Shown: positions 15,810 through 24,197, counted from the stretch's first letter. The stretch is DNA of 64,000 nucleotides from Candidatus Aminicenantes bacterium UBA2190 (GCA_002335385.1 DCVK01000008.1:1-64000); one strand, 5' to 3'. Program-made: numbers and translations. Notes: generated from the letters alone by a model not told the origin.

Positions 15810-17012
15810 ATGAAATACAGGAAAAGGATCGTCGTCGGCTCCGTCCTGGCCCTCGTGGCATTGATCGTGCTGCTCAACATTCTGCGGCCGGGCAACGGCA
15901 AGGGACCGGAGGTCACGACGGAAAGGGTGCAGAAACGCGACCTGGTCGAAAAGGTCTCGGCCACCGGCGAGATCAAGCCCAAGAAAAACGTCAATATCAG
16001 CACCGACGTGGCCGGCAAGATACTGAGGATCGTGGTCGAGGAGGGGGCGCAGGTCCGCAAGGGCGAGCTGCTCATCAAGATCGACTCGACCGTCTACGAG
16101 GCCAACGCCGACCGTGACCGCGGGATCATCTCGCAGTCCGAGGCCCAGCTCATCTCGCAGCAGGCCACCCTGAAGAAGGCCCGGCAGTACCTGGACCGCC
16201 GCCGGCAGCTCTTCGAAGAGGGGCTGATCTCCCGCGAGCAGTTCGAGGACGCCACGGCGCAGTTCGAGATCGCCCAGGCCAACCGCCAGGCCAACCTGCA
16301 CCTGATCGAGCAGGCCCGCGCCTCGCTCAAGAGTACCCGTGACGCCATCCGCAAGACGACGATCGTCTCGCCCATCGACGGCATCGTCACCAGCCTGAAG
16401 GTCGAGGAGGGCGAGGTGGCCATCATCGGCACCATGAACAACCCCGGCACCGTGCTGCTGACCATCGCCGACCTCTCGGTCATGGAGGCCGAGGTGCTGG
16501 TCGACGAGACCGACGTGGTCAAGGTGCGGACCGGCCAGCCGGCCGACGTGACCGTCGACGCCCTTCCCGGCACGGTCATGCCGGGGAAAGTGACCGAGGT
16601 CGGCAACTCGGCCATCACGGCTGCCGGCACCACCGGCTCCGAGTCCCGGGACTTCAAGACCGTCATCACCCTGGACCGGCCGCCGGCGACGCTGAAGCCC
16701 GGCTTCTCGGCGACGGCCGATATCATCATCGCCGACAAAAAGGGCGTGCTGGCGGTGCCGATCGCGGCGCTGGTCATCCTGGAGCGCGACGACCCCGGGA
16801 AGAAGGGCGCCCACGTCGAGATGGAAGGCGTGTTCGTCGCCGCGGGCGGCCGCTGCGCTTTCCGCGAGGTGCAGAAGGGCATTGCCGGCGACATGTACAT
16901 CGAGATCGCCTCGGGACTCAAGGAGAACGACGAGGTCATCAGCGGTCCCTTCGCCGCCCTCAAGAAGCTGAAGGACGGGGACACGATCAAGCGCTCCCCG
17001 GCCAAGAAATAG
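15810..17012 (+). CDS. Efflux periplasmic adaptor (MacA/HlyD-type membrane fusion protein)
   Basis: A 400-residue protein with an N-terminal membrane anchor (KRIVVGSVLALVALIVLLNI). A split biotinyl-lipoyl domain is visible (VSATGEIKPKKNVNISTDVA and TTIVSPIDGIVTSLKVEEGE) and is interrupted by a long coiled-coil hairpin (about residues 95-180). Beta-barrel and membrane-proximal domains follow. This is the MacA/AcrA adaptor architecture. The ABC ATPase gene follows one base after its stop, as in macAB-type tripartite efflux systems. AGGAGCAAGG lies just before the ATG. The expected partner permease and outer-membrane channel are not in this window. Confidence 0.92.
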   Translation: MKYRKRIVVGSVLALVALIVLLNILRPGNGKGPEVTTERVQKRDLVEKVSATGEIKPKKNVNISTDVAGKILRIVVEEGAQVRKGELLIKIDSTVYEANADRDRGIISQSEAQLISQQATLKKARQYLDRRRQLFEEGLISREQFEDATAQFEIAQANRQANLHLIEQARASLKSTRDAIRKTTIVSPIDGIVTSLKVEEGEVAIIGTMNNPGTVLLTIADLSVMEAEVLVDETDVVKVRTGQPADVTVDALPGTVMPGKVTEVGNSAITAAGTTGSESRDFKTVITLDRPPATLKPGFSATADIIIADKKGVLAVPIAALVILERDDPGKKGAHVEMEGVFVAAGGRCAFREVQKGIAGDMYIEIASGLKENDEVISGPFAALKKLKDGDTIKRSPAKK

Positions 17013-17013
17013 C

Positions 17014-17709
17014 ATGGCCGCCATCATCGACGTCCAGGGCCTGGGCAAGACCTATGAGGTCGGCAACGAGAAGATCGATGCCCTGAAGAACATCACCTTC
17101 ACGGTGGCAAGCGGTGAGTTCATCGCCATCATGGGCCAGTCCGGTTCGGGGAAATCGACGCTGATGAACCTGCTGGGCTGCCTGGACACCCCGAGCGCCG
17201 GCAAGTACTGCATCAACGGCAAGGAGGTCAGCTCCCTCTCCGAGGACGAGCTGGCCCACATCCGCAACCGGGAGATCGGCTTCATTTTCCAGGTGTTCCA
17301 CCTGCTGCCCCGCTCGACGGCGCTGCACAACGTCGAGCTGCCCCTCATCTACAGCGGCGTCAAGAAGGCGGTGCGCCTGGACATCGCCCGCCAGGCCCTG
17401 CAGTCGGTGGAGCTCAGCGACCGCATGACGCACAAGCCCAGCGAGCTTTCGGGCGGCCAGCGCCAGCGGGTGGCCATCGCCCGCGCCCTGGTGAACAAGC
17501 CATCGCTCATCCTGGCTGACGAGCCCACCGGCAACCTCGATTCCAGGACCGGCGAGGAAATCGTCGCCGTCTTCCAGGATCTGCACCGGCGGGGCAACAC
17601 CATCATCATGGTCACCCACAACCAGGAGCTGGCCGACCTGAGCCAGCGGATCTTCTACCTGAAGGACGGCGAGATCGTCAAGGAAGAAAAAACGGGGAGG
17701 ACGAAATGA
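17014..17709 (+). CDS. ABC transporter ATP-binding protein (MacB/LolD/FtsE type)
   Basis: A 231-residue ATPase with Walker A GQSGSGKSTLM (about residues 38-48), Q-loop FIFQVFHLLPRSTALHNVEL, signature LSGGQRQRVAIARAL, Walker B LILADEPTGNLD and H-loop MVTHNQEL. The PTGNLDS form is typical of the MacB/LolD group. It is sandwiched between an adaptor and a YIP1-family membrane protein. No FtsX-like permease adjoins it, which is unusual for this ATPase class. Confidence 0.95.
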   Translation: MAAIIDVQGLGKTYEVGNEKIDALKNITFTVASGEFIAIMGQSGSGKSTLMNLLGCLDTPSAGKYCINGKEVSSLSEDELAHIRNREIGFIFQVFHLLPRSTALHNVELPLIYSGVKKAVRLDIARQALQSVELSDRMTHKPSELSGGQRQRVAIARALVNKPSLILADEPTGNLDSRTGEEIVAVFQDLHRRGNTIIMVTHNQELADLSQRIFYLKDGEIVKEEKTGRTK

Positions 17710-18398
17710 ACCGATTCATCAACGACCTGACCGGCGTGGTCAGCAGTCCGGCGGCCACCATCGCCCGGGCCATGGAAGCCAAGCGCTGGAAGGCGGCGCT
17801 GGCCGCCATCCTGCTGGTGACGGCCATCGTCACCTTCATCACCTTTCCCATCACCAAGACGGAGCAGGCCAAGATGATCCGCGACTCGGAGATGGCCGAC
17901 AAGCTGAGCGACGAGCAGCTGGCCGGCCTGGAGAATTTCACCCCCTTCCAGCGGGTCAGCGGCTCGGTGTATGCCATGTTCTTTTCGGCGCTGGCGCTCT
18001 TGCTGGCAGCCTTTTTCGTCTACCTGTTCTTCAAGGTGGGCGGCGCCGAGGGCCTGTACGTGAATTATTTTTCGGCGGTGGCGCAGGCATCGTTCCTGGA
18101 CATGATCCTGGGCGGGGCGCTGAAGGGCCTGCTGGTCCTGCTGAAGAAGACGATGATGGTCCAGACGGGGCTGACCCTGTTCTTCCCCGGCCTCGATTTC
18201 CGCAGCCTGCCCTACATCGTCCTCTCGCAGTTCGACTTCTTTTCCCTCTGGTACCTGGCCGCCCTGTCCCTGGGCATCGCCGTTTACGCCAGGATCAGCC
18301 CCAAAAAAAGCATGACCATCGCCGCCCTTTACTTCCTGTTCAAGAGCCTGGTCCTGGTCTCCCTTTCCTACTTCGGCATGAGATTGATGGGCATGTAG
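17706..18398 (+). CDS. YIP1 family integral membrane protein
   Basis: A 230-residue protein with about five membrane helices (AALAAILLVTAIVTFITFPI; YAMFFSALALLLAAFFVYLF; a segment near residues 125-145; YLAALSLGIAVYA; a C-terminal helix ending SYFGMRLMGM). The layout matches bacterial YIP1-domain proteins, whose function is not established. It overlaps the ABC ATPase gene by four bases (ATGA), so it is translationally coupled to the efflux genes. It may act in place of, or regulate, a permease; this is inferred from position only. Confidence 0.78.
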   Translation: MNRFINDLTGVVSSPAATIARAMEAKRWKAALAAILLVTAIVTFITFPITKTEQAKMIRDSEMADKLSDEQLAGLENFTPFQRVSGSVYAMFFSALALLLAAFFVYLFFKVGGAEGLYVNYFSAVAQASFLDMILGGALKGLLVLLKKTMMVQTGLTLFFPGLDFRSLPYIVLSQFDFFSLWYLAALSLGIAVYARISPKKSMTIAALYFLFKSLVLVSLSYFGMRLMGM

Positions 18399-18472
18399 AA
18401 GAAGGCGTACGGCGTTCGCTACACGGTATAAGGTGGGAAAGCAATCACCAAAAAACGAATTCCAGATCACGA

Positions 18473-18507
18473 ACAAATCCCAAGCTCCAAATACCAATTT
18501 CCCAAAC
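18473..18507. repeat. Heptamer-periodic repeat (CCAAATA-type)
   Basis: Five 7-nt units: ACAAATC, CCAAGCT, CCAAATA, CCAATTT, CCCAAAC. A partial inverted copy follows about 12 bases downstream. Confidence 0.6.
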
Positions 18508-18675
18508 CAAGAAGTGGATTTGGGATCCTATTTCTTGCCGAATGCCGTCAGCCGGCCGTCTTTCGTCGAGTTTCGCCATTGCCGACAGCCCCGAGCCGGG
18601 CTCTCCGGGTCCTGCGTGCCGGTGTCAAAAACCGCGTCCACAAAGGCGTGAAGCCACCTGAAAACCCCGAAACAC

Positions 18676-18704
18676 TTGACAATTCTATATTTTTGATTTA
18701 TTAA
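18676..18704 (+). promoter_or_regulatory. Promoter of the OmpA-family gene
   Basis: Perfect TTGACA (18676-18681), 17-nt spacer, TATTAA (18699-18704). It leaves a leader of about 57 nt before the chosen ATG at 18768. Confidence 0.65.
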
Positions 18705-18767
18705 ATTCAGTGTGATGGGAAAAAATTTAGGCGTATGGCAATTTCTCGACAGGAAGGGGAGAAGAAA

Positions 18768-20024
18768 ATGAAAAAACTGCTCGTTTTTGTCATTTTTGTT
18801 TTTTTTGCGGCAGCGCTGACACTGACCGCCCAGGAAAAAGAGAAGATCCTGAACATACAGAAGGCGTACGTCTTCCTTGAGGAAGAGATGCTGGTGAACG
18901 AGACCGACCTCAACTGCTCCTATTTCATCAAGGACCGAGTGCCCCAGGATATCCGCATCATGGGGAACCATTCGGTGACCTCCGAGCGCAAGTCGTTCTC
19001 CGACAATGATGAGCTGGTAATCAACCGGGGCGCCAGGGACGGACTCAAGGAAGGGGACATGCTGATGATCATGAGCCAAGGCCAGGTCATCCGCCACCCG
19101 CGCAACCATGACCGCCTGGGCCACTATTTCCTGAAGAAATCGCTGGCCCAGATCACCTGCCTCTATGACCGGCAGGCCGTGATCCGCCTGCAGAAAGGCT
19201 GCAACCCGGTTCATGTCGGCGACTTCGCCATCCTCTACAAGCCGGAAGCGACCCTGTTCGCTAAAAGGGCCGACTACAAGCTCTGCCGCATCCCGACCGA
19301 CGCCGTTTCCGGCCTGGTCGTCTATGCCGACCTGGCGCTGGGCGTGCCGGCGGAATTGTCGGCCGATACGCAATATGTCTCGGTGGACCTGGGCGAAGGG
19401 GTGGTCGGCAGGGGGACGTTCCTGCTCTTCTACCGCAACCTGGCTTCCGACCTGCCCCCCCTGATCATCGGTTTGGGGGTCGTTATCCACAGCGAGAACA
19501 CCAACTCCACCGTGAAGATCCTGGATGCCGGTTCCGACATGCGGGTCGGGGACCACGTGCTGGTCCTGCCCCGCGCGACCGCCCCGGGCAAGCCCGGTCA
19601 GGCAGGCGGCGAGGATCTGCCGATCGTGGAGACCCTGCCGGGAGAGGAAGGACTGCCCGGGGAAGAAGGGGCAGCAATGGGCGCGGCCCTGAACATCAGC
19701 ATCCTGTTCGAATTCGACAGTGACAAGCCGATCGCCGACCAAGCCGCCGACTACGCGGCCATCCGCGACTTCATCGCCGGCAAGTCGGAATACCTGGTCA
19801 CGATGCGCGGCTATACCTGCAGCATCGGCGGCGAGGGATACAACCTGCGCCTCTCCTCCCGGCGCGTGGAAGCCATCAAGAAGCTTCTGGTTGAGCAGTA
19901 CGGCATCGATTCCGGCCACATCGAGACCTTTTTCTACGGCGAGAAGGATCCGCAGTTCGACAACAGCACCGAGGTCGAGCGCTGCAAGAACCGGCTGGTG
20001 AAGATCGAGGTGAACGGCAGATGA
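18768..20024 (+). CDS. OmpA-family outer-membrane/peptidoglycan-binding protein
   Basis: A 418-residue exported protein with a signal peptide (MKKLLVFVIFVFFAAALTLT, then AQEKEK). A central region of about 280 residues has no family I recognise; it contains repeated beta-like segments such as LVINRGARDGLKEGDMLMIM and AVIRLQKGCNPVHVGDFAIL, reminiscent of repeated flagellar/LysM-adjacent modules. A C-terminal OmpA domain follows (about residues 310-418: ILFEFDSDKPIADQAADYAA, NLRLSSRRVEAIKKLLVEQY, CKNRLVKIEV). The domain should bind peptidoglycan and tether the outer membrane. ATG 18768 is favoured over 18735 because GGAAGGGGAG and the signal peptide fit it. It overlaps the next gene by four bases. 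Confidence 0.85.
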   Translation: MKKLLVFVIFVFFAAALTLTAQEKEKILNIQKAYVFLEEEMLVNETDLNCSYFIKDRVPQDIRIMGNHSVTSERKSFSDNDELVINRGARDGLKEGDMLMIMSQGQVIRHPRNHDRLGHYFLKKSLAQITCLYDRQAVIRLQKGCNPVHVGDFAILYKPEATLFAKRADYKLCRIPTDAVSGLVVYADLALGVPAELSADTQYVSVDLGEGVVGRGTFLLFYRNLASDLPPLIIGLGVVIHSENTNSTVKILDAGSDMRVGDHVLVLPRATAPGKPGQAGGEDLPIVETLPGEEGLPGEEGAAMGAALNISILFEFDSDKPIADQAADYAAIRDFIAGKSEYLVTMRGYTCSIGGEGYNLRLSSRRVEAIKKLLVEQYGIDSGHIETFFYGEKDPQFDNSTEVERCKNRLVKIEVNGR

Positions 20025-20581
20025 AACGGACGGCCCTTTTCCTGGCGGCCTGCCTGCTGTTCGTCGGGGCCGCCCCGCTCCTCCTCGGCGACGTGGTCGA
20101 CCTGATGGCGCTGAAAAAGCAGGAGGATGAGCGCAGGAAGAAACTGGGCAAATCGAAGGCGAAGATCACGAACGACAACGTGAACACGGTCTCCGTCGGC
20201 GGCGGAAGATACGGCTATGTGCAGATGGAATCCGAGGAAGCCGCCGGCGATGACGCCGGCGCCGGGCCGCCCGAGGCTGCCCGGAAGGGCGACGTGACCA
20301 AGCAGCCCGATTTCTGGAAAAAGCAGCAGGTCGACCTGGAGCAGCGTATCTCCACGCTGAAGGCCGATATCGAGAGCGGGCAATCCGATCTGAACCGCCT
20401 CTGGTCCGATTTCTACATCAAGAATGTGGCCGCCGAGCAGGAAGCCATCCGCGCCCAGATCGCCCAGCTGACCAACCAGATCGAGCAGAAAAAACTCTTC
20501 CTCAGCCAGTCCGAAACCCAGCTCGAGGAACTGTACGAGAAGGCGCGCAAGGCCGGCGTCCCTCCCGGCTGGCTGCGCTAG
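20021..20581 (+). CDS. Exported coiled-coil protein of unknown function
   Basis: A 186-residue protein with a signal peptide (MKRTALFLAACLLFVGAAPL), a charged segment (ALKKQEDERRKKLGKSKAKI), a low-complexity region and a C-terminal helical coiled coil (QVDLEQRISTLKADIESGQS; AQLTNQIEQKKLFLSQSETQ) ending GVPPGWLR. It overlaps the OmpA-family gene (ATGA), so the two are translationally coupled and probably work together at the cell envelope. I do not recognise a named family. Similar KKQEEERRKK...PPGWLR-type proteins are common in Acidobacteriota-like genomes, from memory. Confidence 0.7.
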   Translation: MKRTALFLAACLLFVGAAPLLLGDVVDLMALKKQEDERRKKLGKSKAKITNDNVNTVSVGGGRYGYVQMESEEAAGDDAGAGPPEAARKGDVTKQPDFWKKQQVDLEQRISTLKADIESGQSDLNRLWSDFYIKNVAAEQEAIRAQIAQLTNQIEQKKLFLSQSETQLEELYEKARKAGVPPGWLR

Positions 20582-20644
20582 CGCTTCTTTTTCCCCTCTT
20601 TCGCGCTGCAGCCCGGGGATCCCTTGGCGCCGCCCGGGCCTTGA

Positions 20645-20673
20645 TTGCCAAACCCGAGTGCCGATGATAGAAT
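20645..20673 (+). promoter_or_regulatory. Promoter of the prenyl synthase gene
   Basis: TTGCCA (20645-20650), 17-nt spacer, TAGAAT (20668-20673) with an extended TGA. The ATG is 10 nt further on (20684), so the leader is essentially absent. Confidence 0.6.
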
Positions 20674-20683
20674 AGCGCCGACA

Positions 20684-21625
20684 ATGGATTATCGCAAAGT
20701 TCAGGAACCGATCCTGCCCCTGCTTGGAGCCGCGGAGACGATCCTGGCCCGGGAGATCGGCAGCCGGGTGGACCTGATCGCGGAGCTGGGCCGCCATACC
20801 CCGGTCGGCAAGGGCAAGAAGATCCGCGCCGCCTTCTTTTTCCTGCTGGCGCGGTTGAACAGCGCCCGCGACGGCGGCCTGCCCGTCCTGGGAGCGGCCA
20901 TTGAGATGCTGCACCTTTCCAGCCTGGTCCATGACGATATCGTCGATCACTCCACGCGCCGCCGCGGCCAGAAGACGCCCAACCATCATTTCGGGGATAC
21001 CCTGTCGGTGCTCTGGGGCGACTTCCTGTTCATTTCCTCGATCCGCATGCTGACGCGGTCGGGCTGCGCCGCGGCCGTCGACATGCTCGCCGAAGCGTCG
21101 CGGCAGATGATCGAGGGACAGATCCTGGAGTTCGAGAACAACTTCAACTACCGCCTGGGCGCCCGCACGTATTACGACATCATCCGCAGGAAGACGGCGA
21201 GCCTTTTCGGGGGCATCGCCGCATTGGCCGCCGGTCTTCCCGGGGGGGACTCCGGCTGCGAACCGGCTTTCCGCCGCTTCGGCGACGATTTCGGCATGAT
21301 CTTCCAGATCAGCGACGACCTGCTCGACCTCTTTTCCGAGCGCTCCGGCAAGGGGCGCTTCCAGGACCTGAAGGAGGGCAAGGTGACCCTGCCCTATATC
21401 CTGCTGATCGAGGGCGGAGCCCTGCCGCTCATCCGCGCCTTTGACCCTGCCCGGCCCGGCCCGCTTCTGGATCGCTGCCGCCGCCTGAATATCCAGGAGC
21501 GTTCGCTGGCCGTCATCGACCGCTATTACCGGCGCTGCCGGGGTTTTTTGCGCGCCTTCCCTCCCTCATCCTGCCGGGATGCGCTGGCCGGCCTGCTGGA
21601 GTTTATCCGCTACCGTGAGTACTGA
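20684..21625 (+). CDS. Polyprenyl diphosphate synthase
   Basis: A 313-residue trans-prenyltransferase that condenses isopentenyl diphosphate with allylic diphosphates. The first Asp-rich motif is HDDIVDHSTRRRG (DDxxD) and the second is ISDDLLDLFSERSGK; KGKKIRAAFFFLLA supplies the substrate-binding Arg/Lys region. Length and motif spacing fit octaprenyl/heptaprenyl- or geranylgeranyl-type synthases; chain length cannot be read with confidence. It starts an apparent operon with CYTH and nucleotidyltransferase genes, which overlap in sequence. A start at ATG 20684 gives a near-leaderless message. Confidence 0.9.
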   Translation: MDYRKVQEPILPLLGAAETILAREIGSRVDLIAELGRHTPVGKGKKIRAAFFFLLARLNSARDGGLPVLGAAIEMLHLSSLVHDDIVDHSTRRRGQKTPNHHFGDTLSVLWGDFLFISSIRMLTRSGCAAAVDMLAEASRQMIEGQILEFENNFNYRLGARTYYDIIRRKTASLFGGIAALAAGLPGGDSGCEPAFRRFGDDFGMIFQISDDLLDLFSERSGKGRFQDLKEGKVTLPYILLIEGGALPLIRAFDPARPGPLLDRCRRLNIQERSLAVIDRYYRRCRGFLRAFPPSSCRDALAGLLEFIRYREY

Positions 21626-22166
21626 GAAGCGCCTGGAGACCGAGGTCAAGGTAAGCGTCGCTTCCCTGCCGCCCTGGCGCGGCCAGCTGATCGCCCTGGG
21701 CGCGGAGCGCTGTGCCCCCCGCCTCCTGGAGCGCAACCGGGTCTTCGACACTCCCGGCGGCGCGCTGCGGAACGGGGGCGTCCTCCTGCGCCTGCGGCGC
21801 TATGGCGCGCGCAACGTGCTGACCGTAAAAACGCCTGTGCCGGGAAGCGCTTCCGTCTACAAGGTCCGCGACGAGACCGAGATCGACGTCCCCGATTTCG
21901 CCGTCATGGAAAAAATGCTGCTCGCTATCGGCTTTCGCGCCTGCTTTACCTATGAAAAATTCCGCGAGGGCTTTCGCCTGGATGGTGCGCAGGTGCTGCT
22001 CGACGAAACGCCGATCGGCTGTTTCATCGAGATCGAGGGCACGCCGCCGGCCATCGACCGGGTCGCCGCGCGCCTGGGTTTTTCCCGGGACGACTACGTC
22101 CGCGACTCCTATCACCGGTTGTTCCTCCTCGCCGGAGGCTCCGGGGATATGGTCTTCGGCCCATGA
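21615..22166 (+). CDS. CYTH-domain protein (class IV adenylate cyclase/thiamine triphosphatase-like)
   Basis: A 183-residue protein with GTG start at 21615, overlapping the prenyl synthase end by 11 bases. The N-terminal ExExK motif reads TEKRLETEVKV, and the tunnel residues follow as GGVLLRLRRYGARNVLTVKT, YKVRDETEIDV and FIEIEGTPPAIDRVAARLGF. CYTH proteins bind organic triphosphates with divalent metal. Activities include adenylate cyclase, thiamine triphosphatase and polyphosphatase, and sequence alone does not separate them. It is coupled on both sides with neighbouring genes. Confidence 0.85.
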   Translation: MSTEKRLETEVKVSVASLPPWRGQLIALGAERCAPRLLERNRVFDTPGGALRNGGVLLRLRRYGARNVLTVKTPVPGSASVYKVRDETEIDVPDFAVMEKMLLAIGFRACFTYEKFREGFRLDGAQVLLDETPIGCFIEIEGTPPAIDRVAARLGFSRDDYVRDSYHRLFLLAGGSGDMVFGP

Positions 22167-23023
22167 TGTTCTTCATCCTGGCCGGAGGCTACGGCAAGCG
22201 CGCCGAACCCCTCTCGCTCGTCAAGCCGAAGCCGGCCTTTCCCCTGGACGGCGTGCCCCTGCTCACCCTGCTGCTCAACCGGCTGCGCATCCTGGGCTGC
22301 GCCGCGGGCTTCGTCAACCTGCACCACCTCGGCGCCCAGGTGGTCGCGGCTGCGGGCGACGGACAGCGCATCCGCTTCATCGAGGAAACGGAGCTGAGCG
22401 GCAGCCGCGTGTTGACCCGGGCGCTGCCTTTCCTGAAAGGAGAGTTGCTGGCGGTCAACGGCGACACCTTCATGGATATCCCCCTGGCGGAGATGGCGCG
22501 CCGGGTGCGGGTGCGGGGGGTCGACGGCGTGCTGCTGGCGCGCCCGGACCGTTCCGGACGCTACGCCCGCCTGCTCTGCAACGGCGACCGTTTTCTCGAC
22601 AGCGCTCCCCCGGCGCCGGCCGGCGAGGAGGCCCTGATGTACGCCGGCGCCGCCCTGTTCAGGAAGAGGGCTGTGGCCAGGATCGACGAGGTCAATTTTT
22701 TCGCCAGCATCCGCCGGCAGCGCCTGGATTTCCGGGTCGTGCCCTATGATGGCGTCTGGCTGGATGTCGGCACGCCCTCCTCCTATTACCAGGCCCATGG
22801 CGACTACATGGCGCGGCGCGGCCGGGCGGGAGGCAACGGCCTTTCCCCCGGCGTCGAAGTCTCCCCCGCGGCCCGGGTCCAGCGCTCGATCCTGTGGGAG
22901 AACACGCGCGTCGGGGCGGGGGTGTCGCTTTCCTCGTGCATCGTCACCGGCGACCTGGTGCTGGAGAGCGGCGATTATTCCCGGCAGATCGTCAGCCGGC
23001 TGGGGGTCTTTCCGCTCGCTTGA
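22163..23023 (+). CDS. Sugar-nucleotide nucleotidyltransferase family protein
   Basis: A 286-residue protein opening with the nucleotide-binding signature FILAGGYGKRAEPLSLVKPK and PAFPLDGVPLLTLLLNRLRI. The metal/sugar motif LLAVNGDTFMDIPLAEM and the C-terminal LDVGTPSSYYQAHGDYM are present, then a short left-handed beta-helix-like tail (SPGVEVSPAARVQRSILWEN). This matches the mannose-1-phosphate guanylyltransferase / glucose-1-phosphate nucleotidyltransferase group. The sugar is undefined; GDP-mannose use is plausible because gmd lies 4 kb away. It starts by a four-base overlap with the CYTH gene. Confidence 0.85.
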   Translation: MMFFILAGGYGKRAEPLSLVKPKPAFPLDGVPLLTLLLNRLRILGCAAGFVNLHHLGAQVVAAAGDGQRIRFIEETELSGSRVLTRALPFLKGELLAVNGDTFMDIPLAEMARRVRVRGVDGVLLARPDRSGRYARLLCNGDRFLDSAPPAPAGEEALMYAGAALFRKRAVARIDEVNFFASIRRQRLDFRVVPYDGVWLDVGTPSSYYQAHGDYMARRGRAGGNGLSPGVEVSPAARVQRSILWENTRVGAGVSLSSCIVTGDLVLESGDYSRQIVSRLGVFPLA

Positions 23024-23050
23024 CGCCGCCGGCGAATTTTTCCCGCTCCC

Positions 23051-23087
23051 TTGTTTTTTCCCGGGAATCATATTATCATTACCCGGG
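23051..23087 (+). promoter_or_regulatory. Promoter with overlapping palindromic operator candidate
   Basis: TTGTTT (23051-23056), 17-nt spacer, TATCAT (23074-23079). CCCGGG occurs at 23060-23065 and again at 23082-23087, flanking the -10 box with AAT/ATT inner steps. This dyad could be a regulator-binding site. The next ATG is at 23096. Confidence 0.45.
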
Positions 23088-23095
23088 AGCCAACC

Positions 23096-23650
23096 ATGAA
23101 GGACATCAACCTGCTGATCGAAAAATTCAAGATGAACACCGCCGGCGGCCACTCGGAGACCGCCTTCAAGACGACACTCAACGACATCGCCAAGTTCTAC
23201 TGCGACAACTTCGACCTGCAGTCCGACGAGGTGGCCATCCTGCTCACCGACAGGGACAACACGGTCATGTCCTTCGCCTACCCCGAGCACCTGGTCAACG
23301 CCGGCATGATCCCCATCTCCTCGCCCGACGCCTTTGCCGCCCGGGTCTACAAGCTGAACCGCAGCCAGATCGAGAACAACTTCAACCAGATGAAGCACCT
23401 GCACCTTTTCGAGTACATCAAGGGACCCGGCGACAAGGTGCGGCGCATCTGGAAGATGATGAGCGCCATCCTGCGCGCCGGGGACCTGAAGTTCGGCATC
23501 ATCGAGCTCTCGCGCAAGGGGGAGAACCACGAAGAGGCCGGCGAGGATTTCCAGCCGGAGAACCTTGAGTTTCTCGAGGCCTCCATCGTGGAGATCGCCC
23601 CCTACCTGCGCAAGGTGCTGCCCGACGATTTCCGGGGGAAGCTGTCGTGA
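23096..23650 (+). CDS. Conserved cytoplasmic protein, possibly GAF-like
   Basis: A 184-residue soluble protein without signal peptide or membrane helix. Pattern (helical N-terminus TAFKTTLNDIAKFYCDNFDL, central beta-rich segment DEVAILLTDRDNTVMSFAYP, long helix, then FGIIELSRKGEN and a C-terminal helix LEFLEASIVEIAPYLRKVLP) resembles a GAF sensor fold. That is an inference from pattern only. ATG 23096 is preferred over an upstream in-frame start because homology-like sequence and a reasonable leader begin there. Its stop overlaps the GTG start of pyrE by four bases, so it is translationally coupled to pyrE. Confidence 0.65.
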   Translation: MKDINLLIEKFKMNTAGGHSETAFKTTLNDIAKFYCDNFDLQSDEVAILLTDRDNTVMSFAYPEHLVNAGMIPISSPDAFAARVYKLNRSQIENNFNQMKHLHLFEYIKGPGDKVRRIWKMMSAILRAGDLKFGIIELSRKGENHEEAGEDFQPENLEFLEASIVEIAPYLRKVLPDDFRGKLS

Positions 23651-24180
23651 GGGAGCGCCTGCGCGCCATCCTGCTGGAGAAGTCGGTATCGCGCGGCCGC
23701 GTGTTCACCCTGGCCTCGGGCAAGACCAGCGATTTCTACGTCGATGCCCGCGTCACCACGCTGGACGCCGAGGGGGCCGCCCTGTGCGGGCAGCTGTTTT
23801 TCCGGATGCTGGCCGAATACCCGGTCGCCGCTGTCGGCGGCTACTCCATCGGCGCCGACCCCATCGTGGCCGCCATCGCCGTCATCAGCCACCAGCAGGG
23901 GCGGCCGCTCCCCGCCTTCATCATCCGCAAGGAGGAGAAGGGGCACGGCACGCGCAGGATGATCGAGGGCAACTTCCGCGCCGGGCTGCGCGTGGCTTTG
24001 TTCGACGACGTGATCACCTCGGGAGGATCGATCATCAAGGGCATCCGCCAGGTCGAGGCTGAGGGCGGCAAGGTCGAGGTGGTCATGGCCGTGCTCGACC
24101 GCGAGGAGGGCGGGCGCGAGGCCATCGAGGCCTGCGGCTGCCCCTTCCGGCCCATCTTCACGAAAAGGGACCTGTTATAA
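23647..24180 (+). CDS. pyrE: Orotate phosphoribosyltransferase
   Basis: A 177-residue enzyme of pyrimidine synthesis converting orotate plus PRPP to OMP. The PRPP-binding loop is VALFDDVITSGGSIIKGI, preceded by the flexible loop FIIRKEEKGHGTRRMIEGNF and the N-terminal FTLASGKTSDFYVDARV, all typical of PyrE. GTG start at 23647 lies within the stop of the upstream gene. Other pyr genes are not in the window. Confidence 0.94.
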   Translation: MRERLRAILLEKSVSRGRVFTLASGKTSDFYVDARVTTLDAEGAALCGQLFFRMLAEYPVAAVGGYSIGADPIVAAIAVISHQQGRPLPAFIIRKEEKGHGTRRMIEGNFRAGLRVALFDDVITSGGSIIKGIRQVEAEGGKVEVVMAVLDREEGGREAIEACGCPFRPIFTKRDLL

Positions 24181-24197
24181 ACCAATAGAATGTCGGA

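Larger units (their letters stand above)
18399..18767. other. Intergenic region with heptamer repeat, no recognised gene
   Basis: This gap holds a CCAANNN heptamer array (18473-18507), a nearby inverted copy (TTTGGGATCC, about 18519-18528), GC-rich sequence 18540-18660 and the OmpA-gene promoter. On the minus strand about 44 codons ending at 18528 read like protein sequence (VFDTGTQDPESPARGCRQWR) but match no family I know. It may be an untranslated remnant. Confidence 0.6.
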
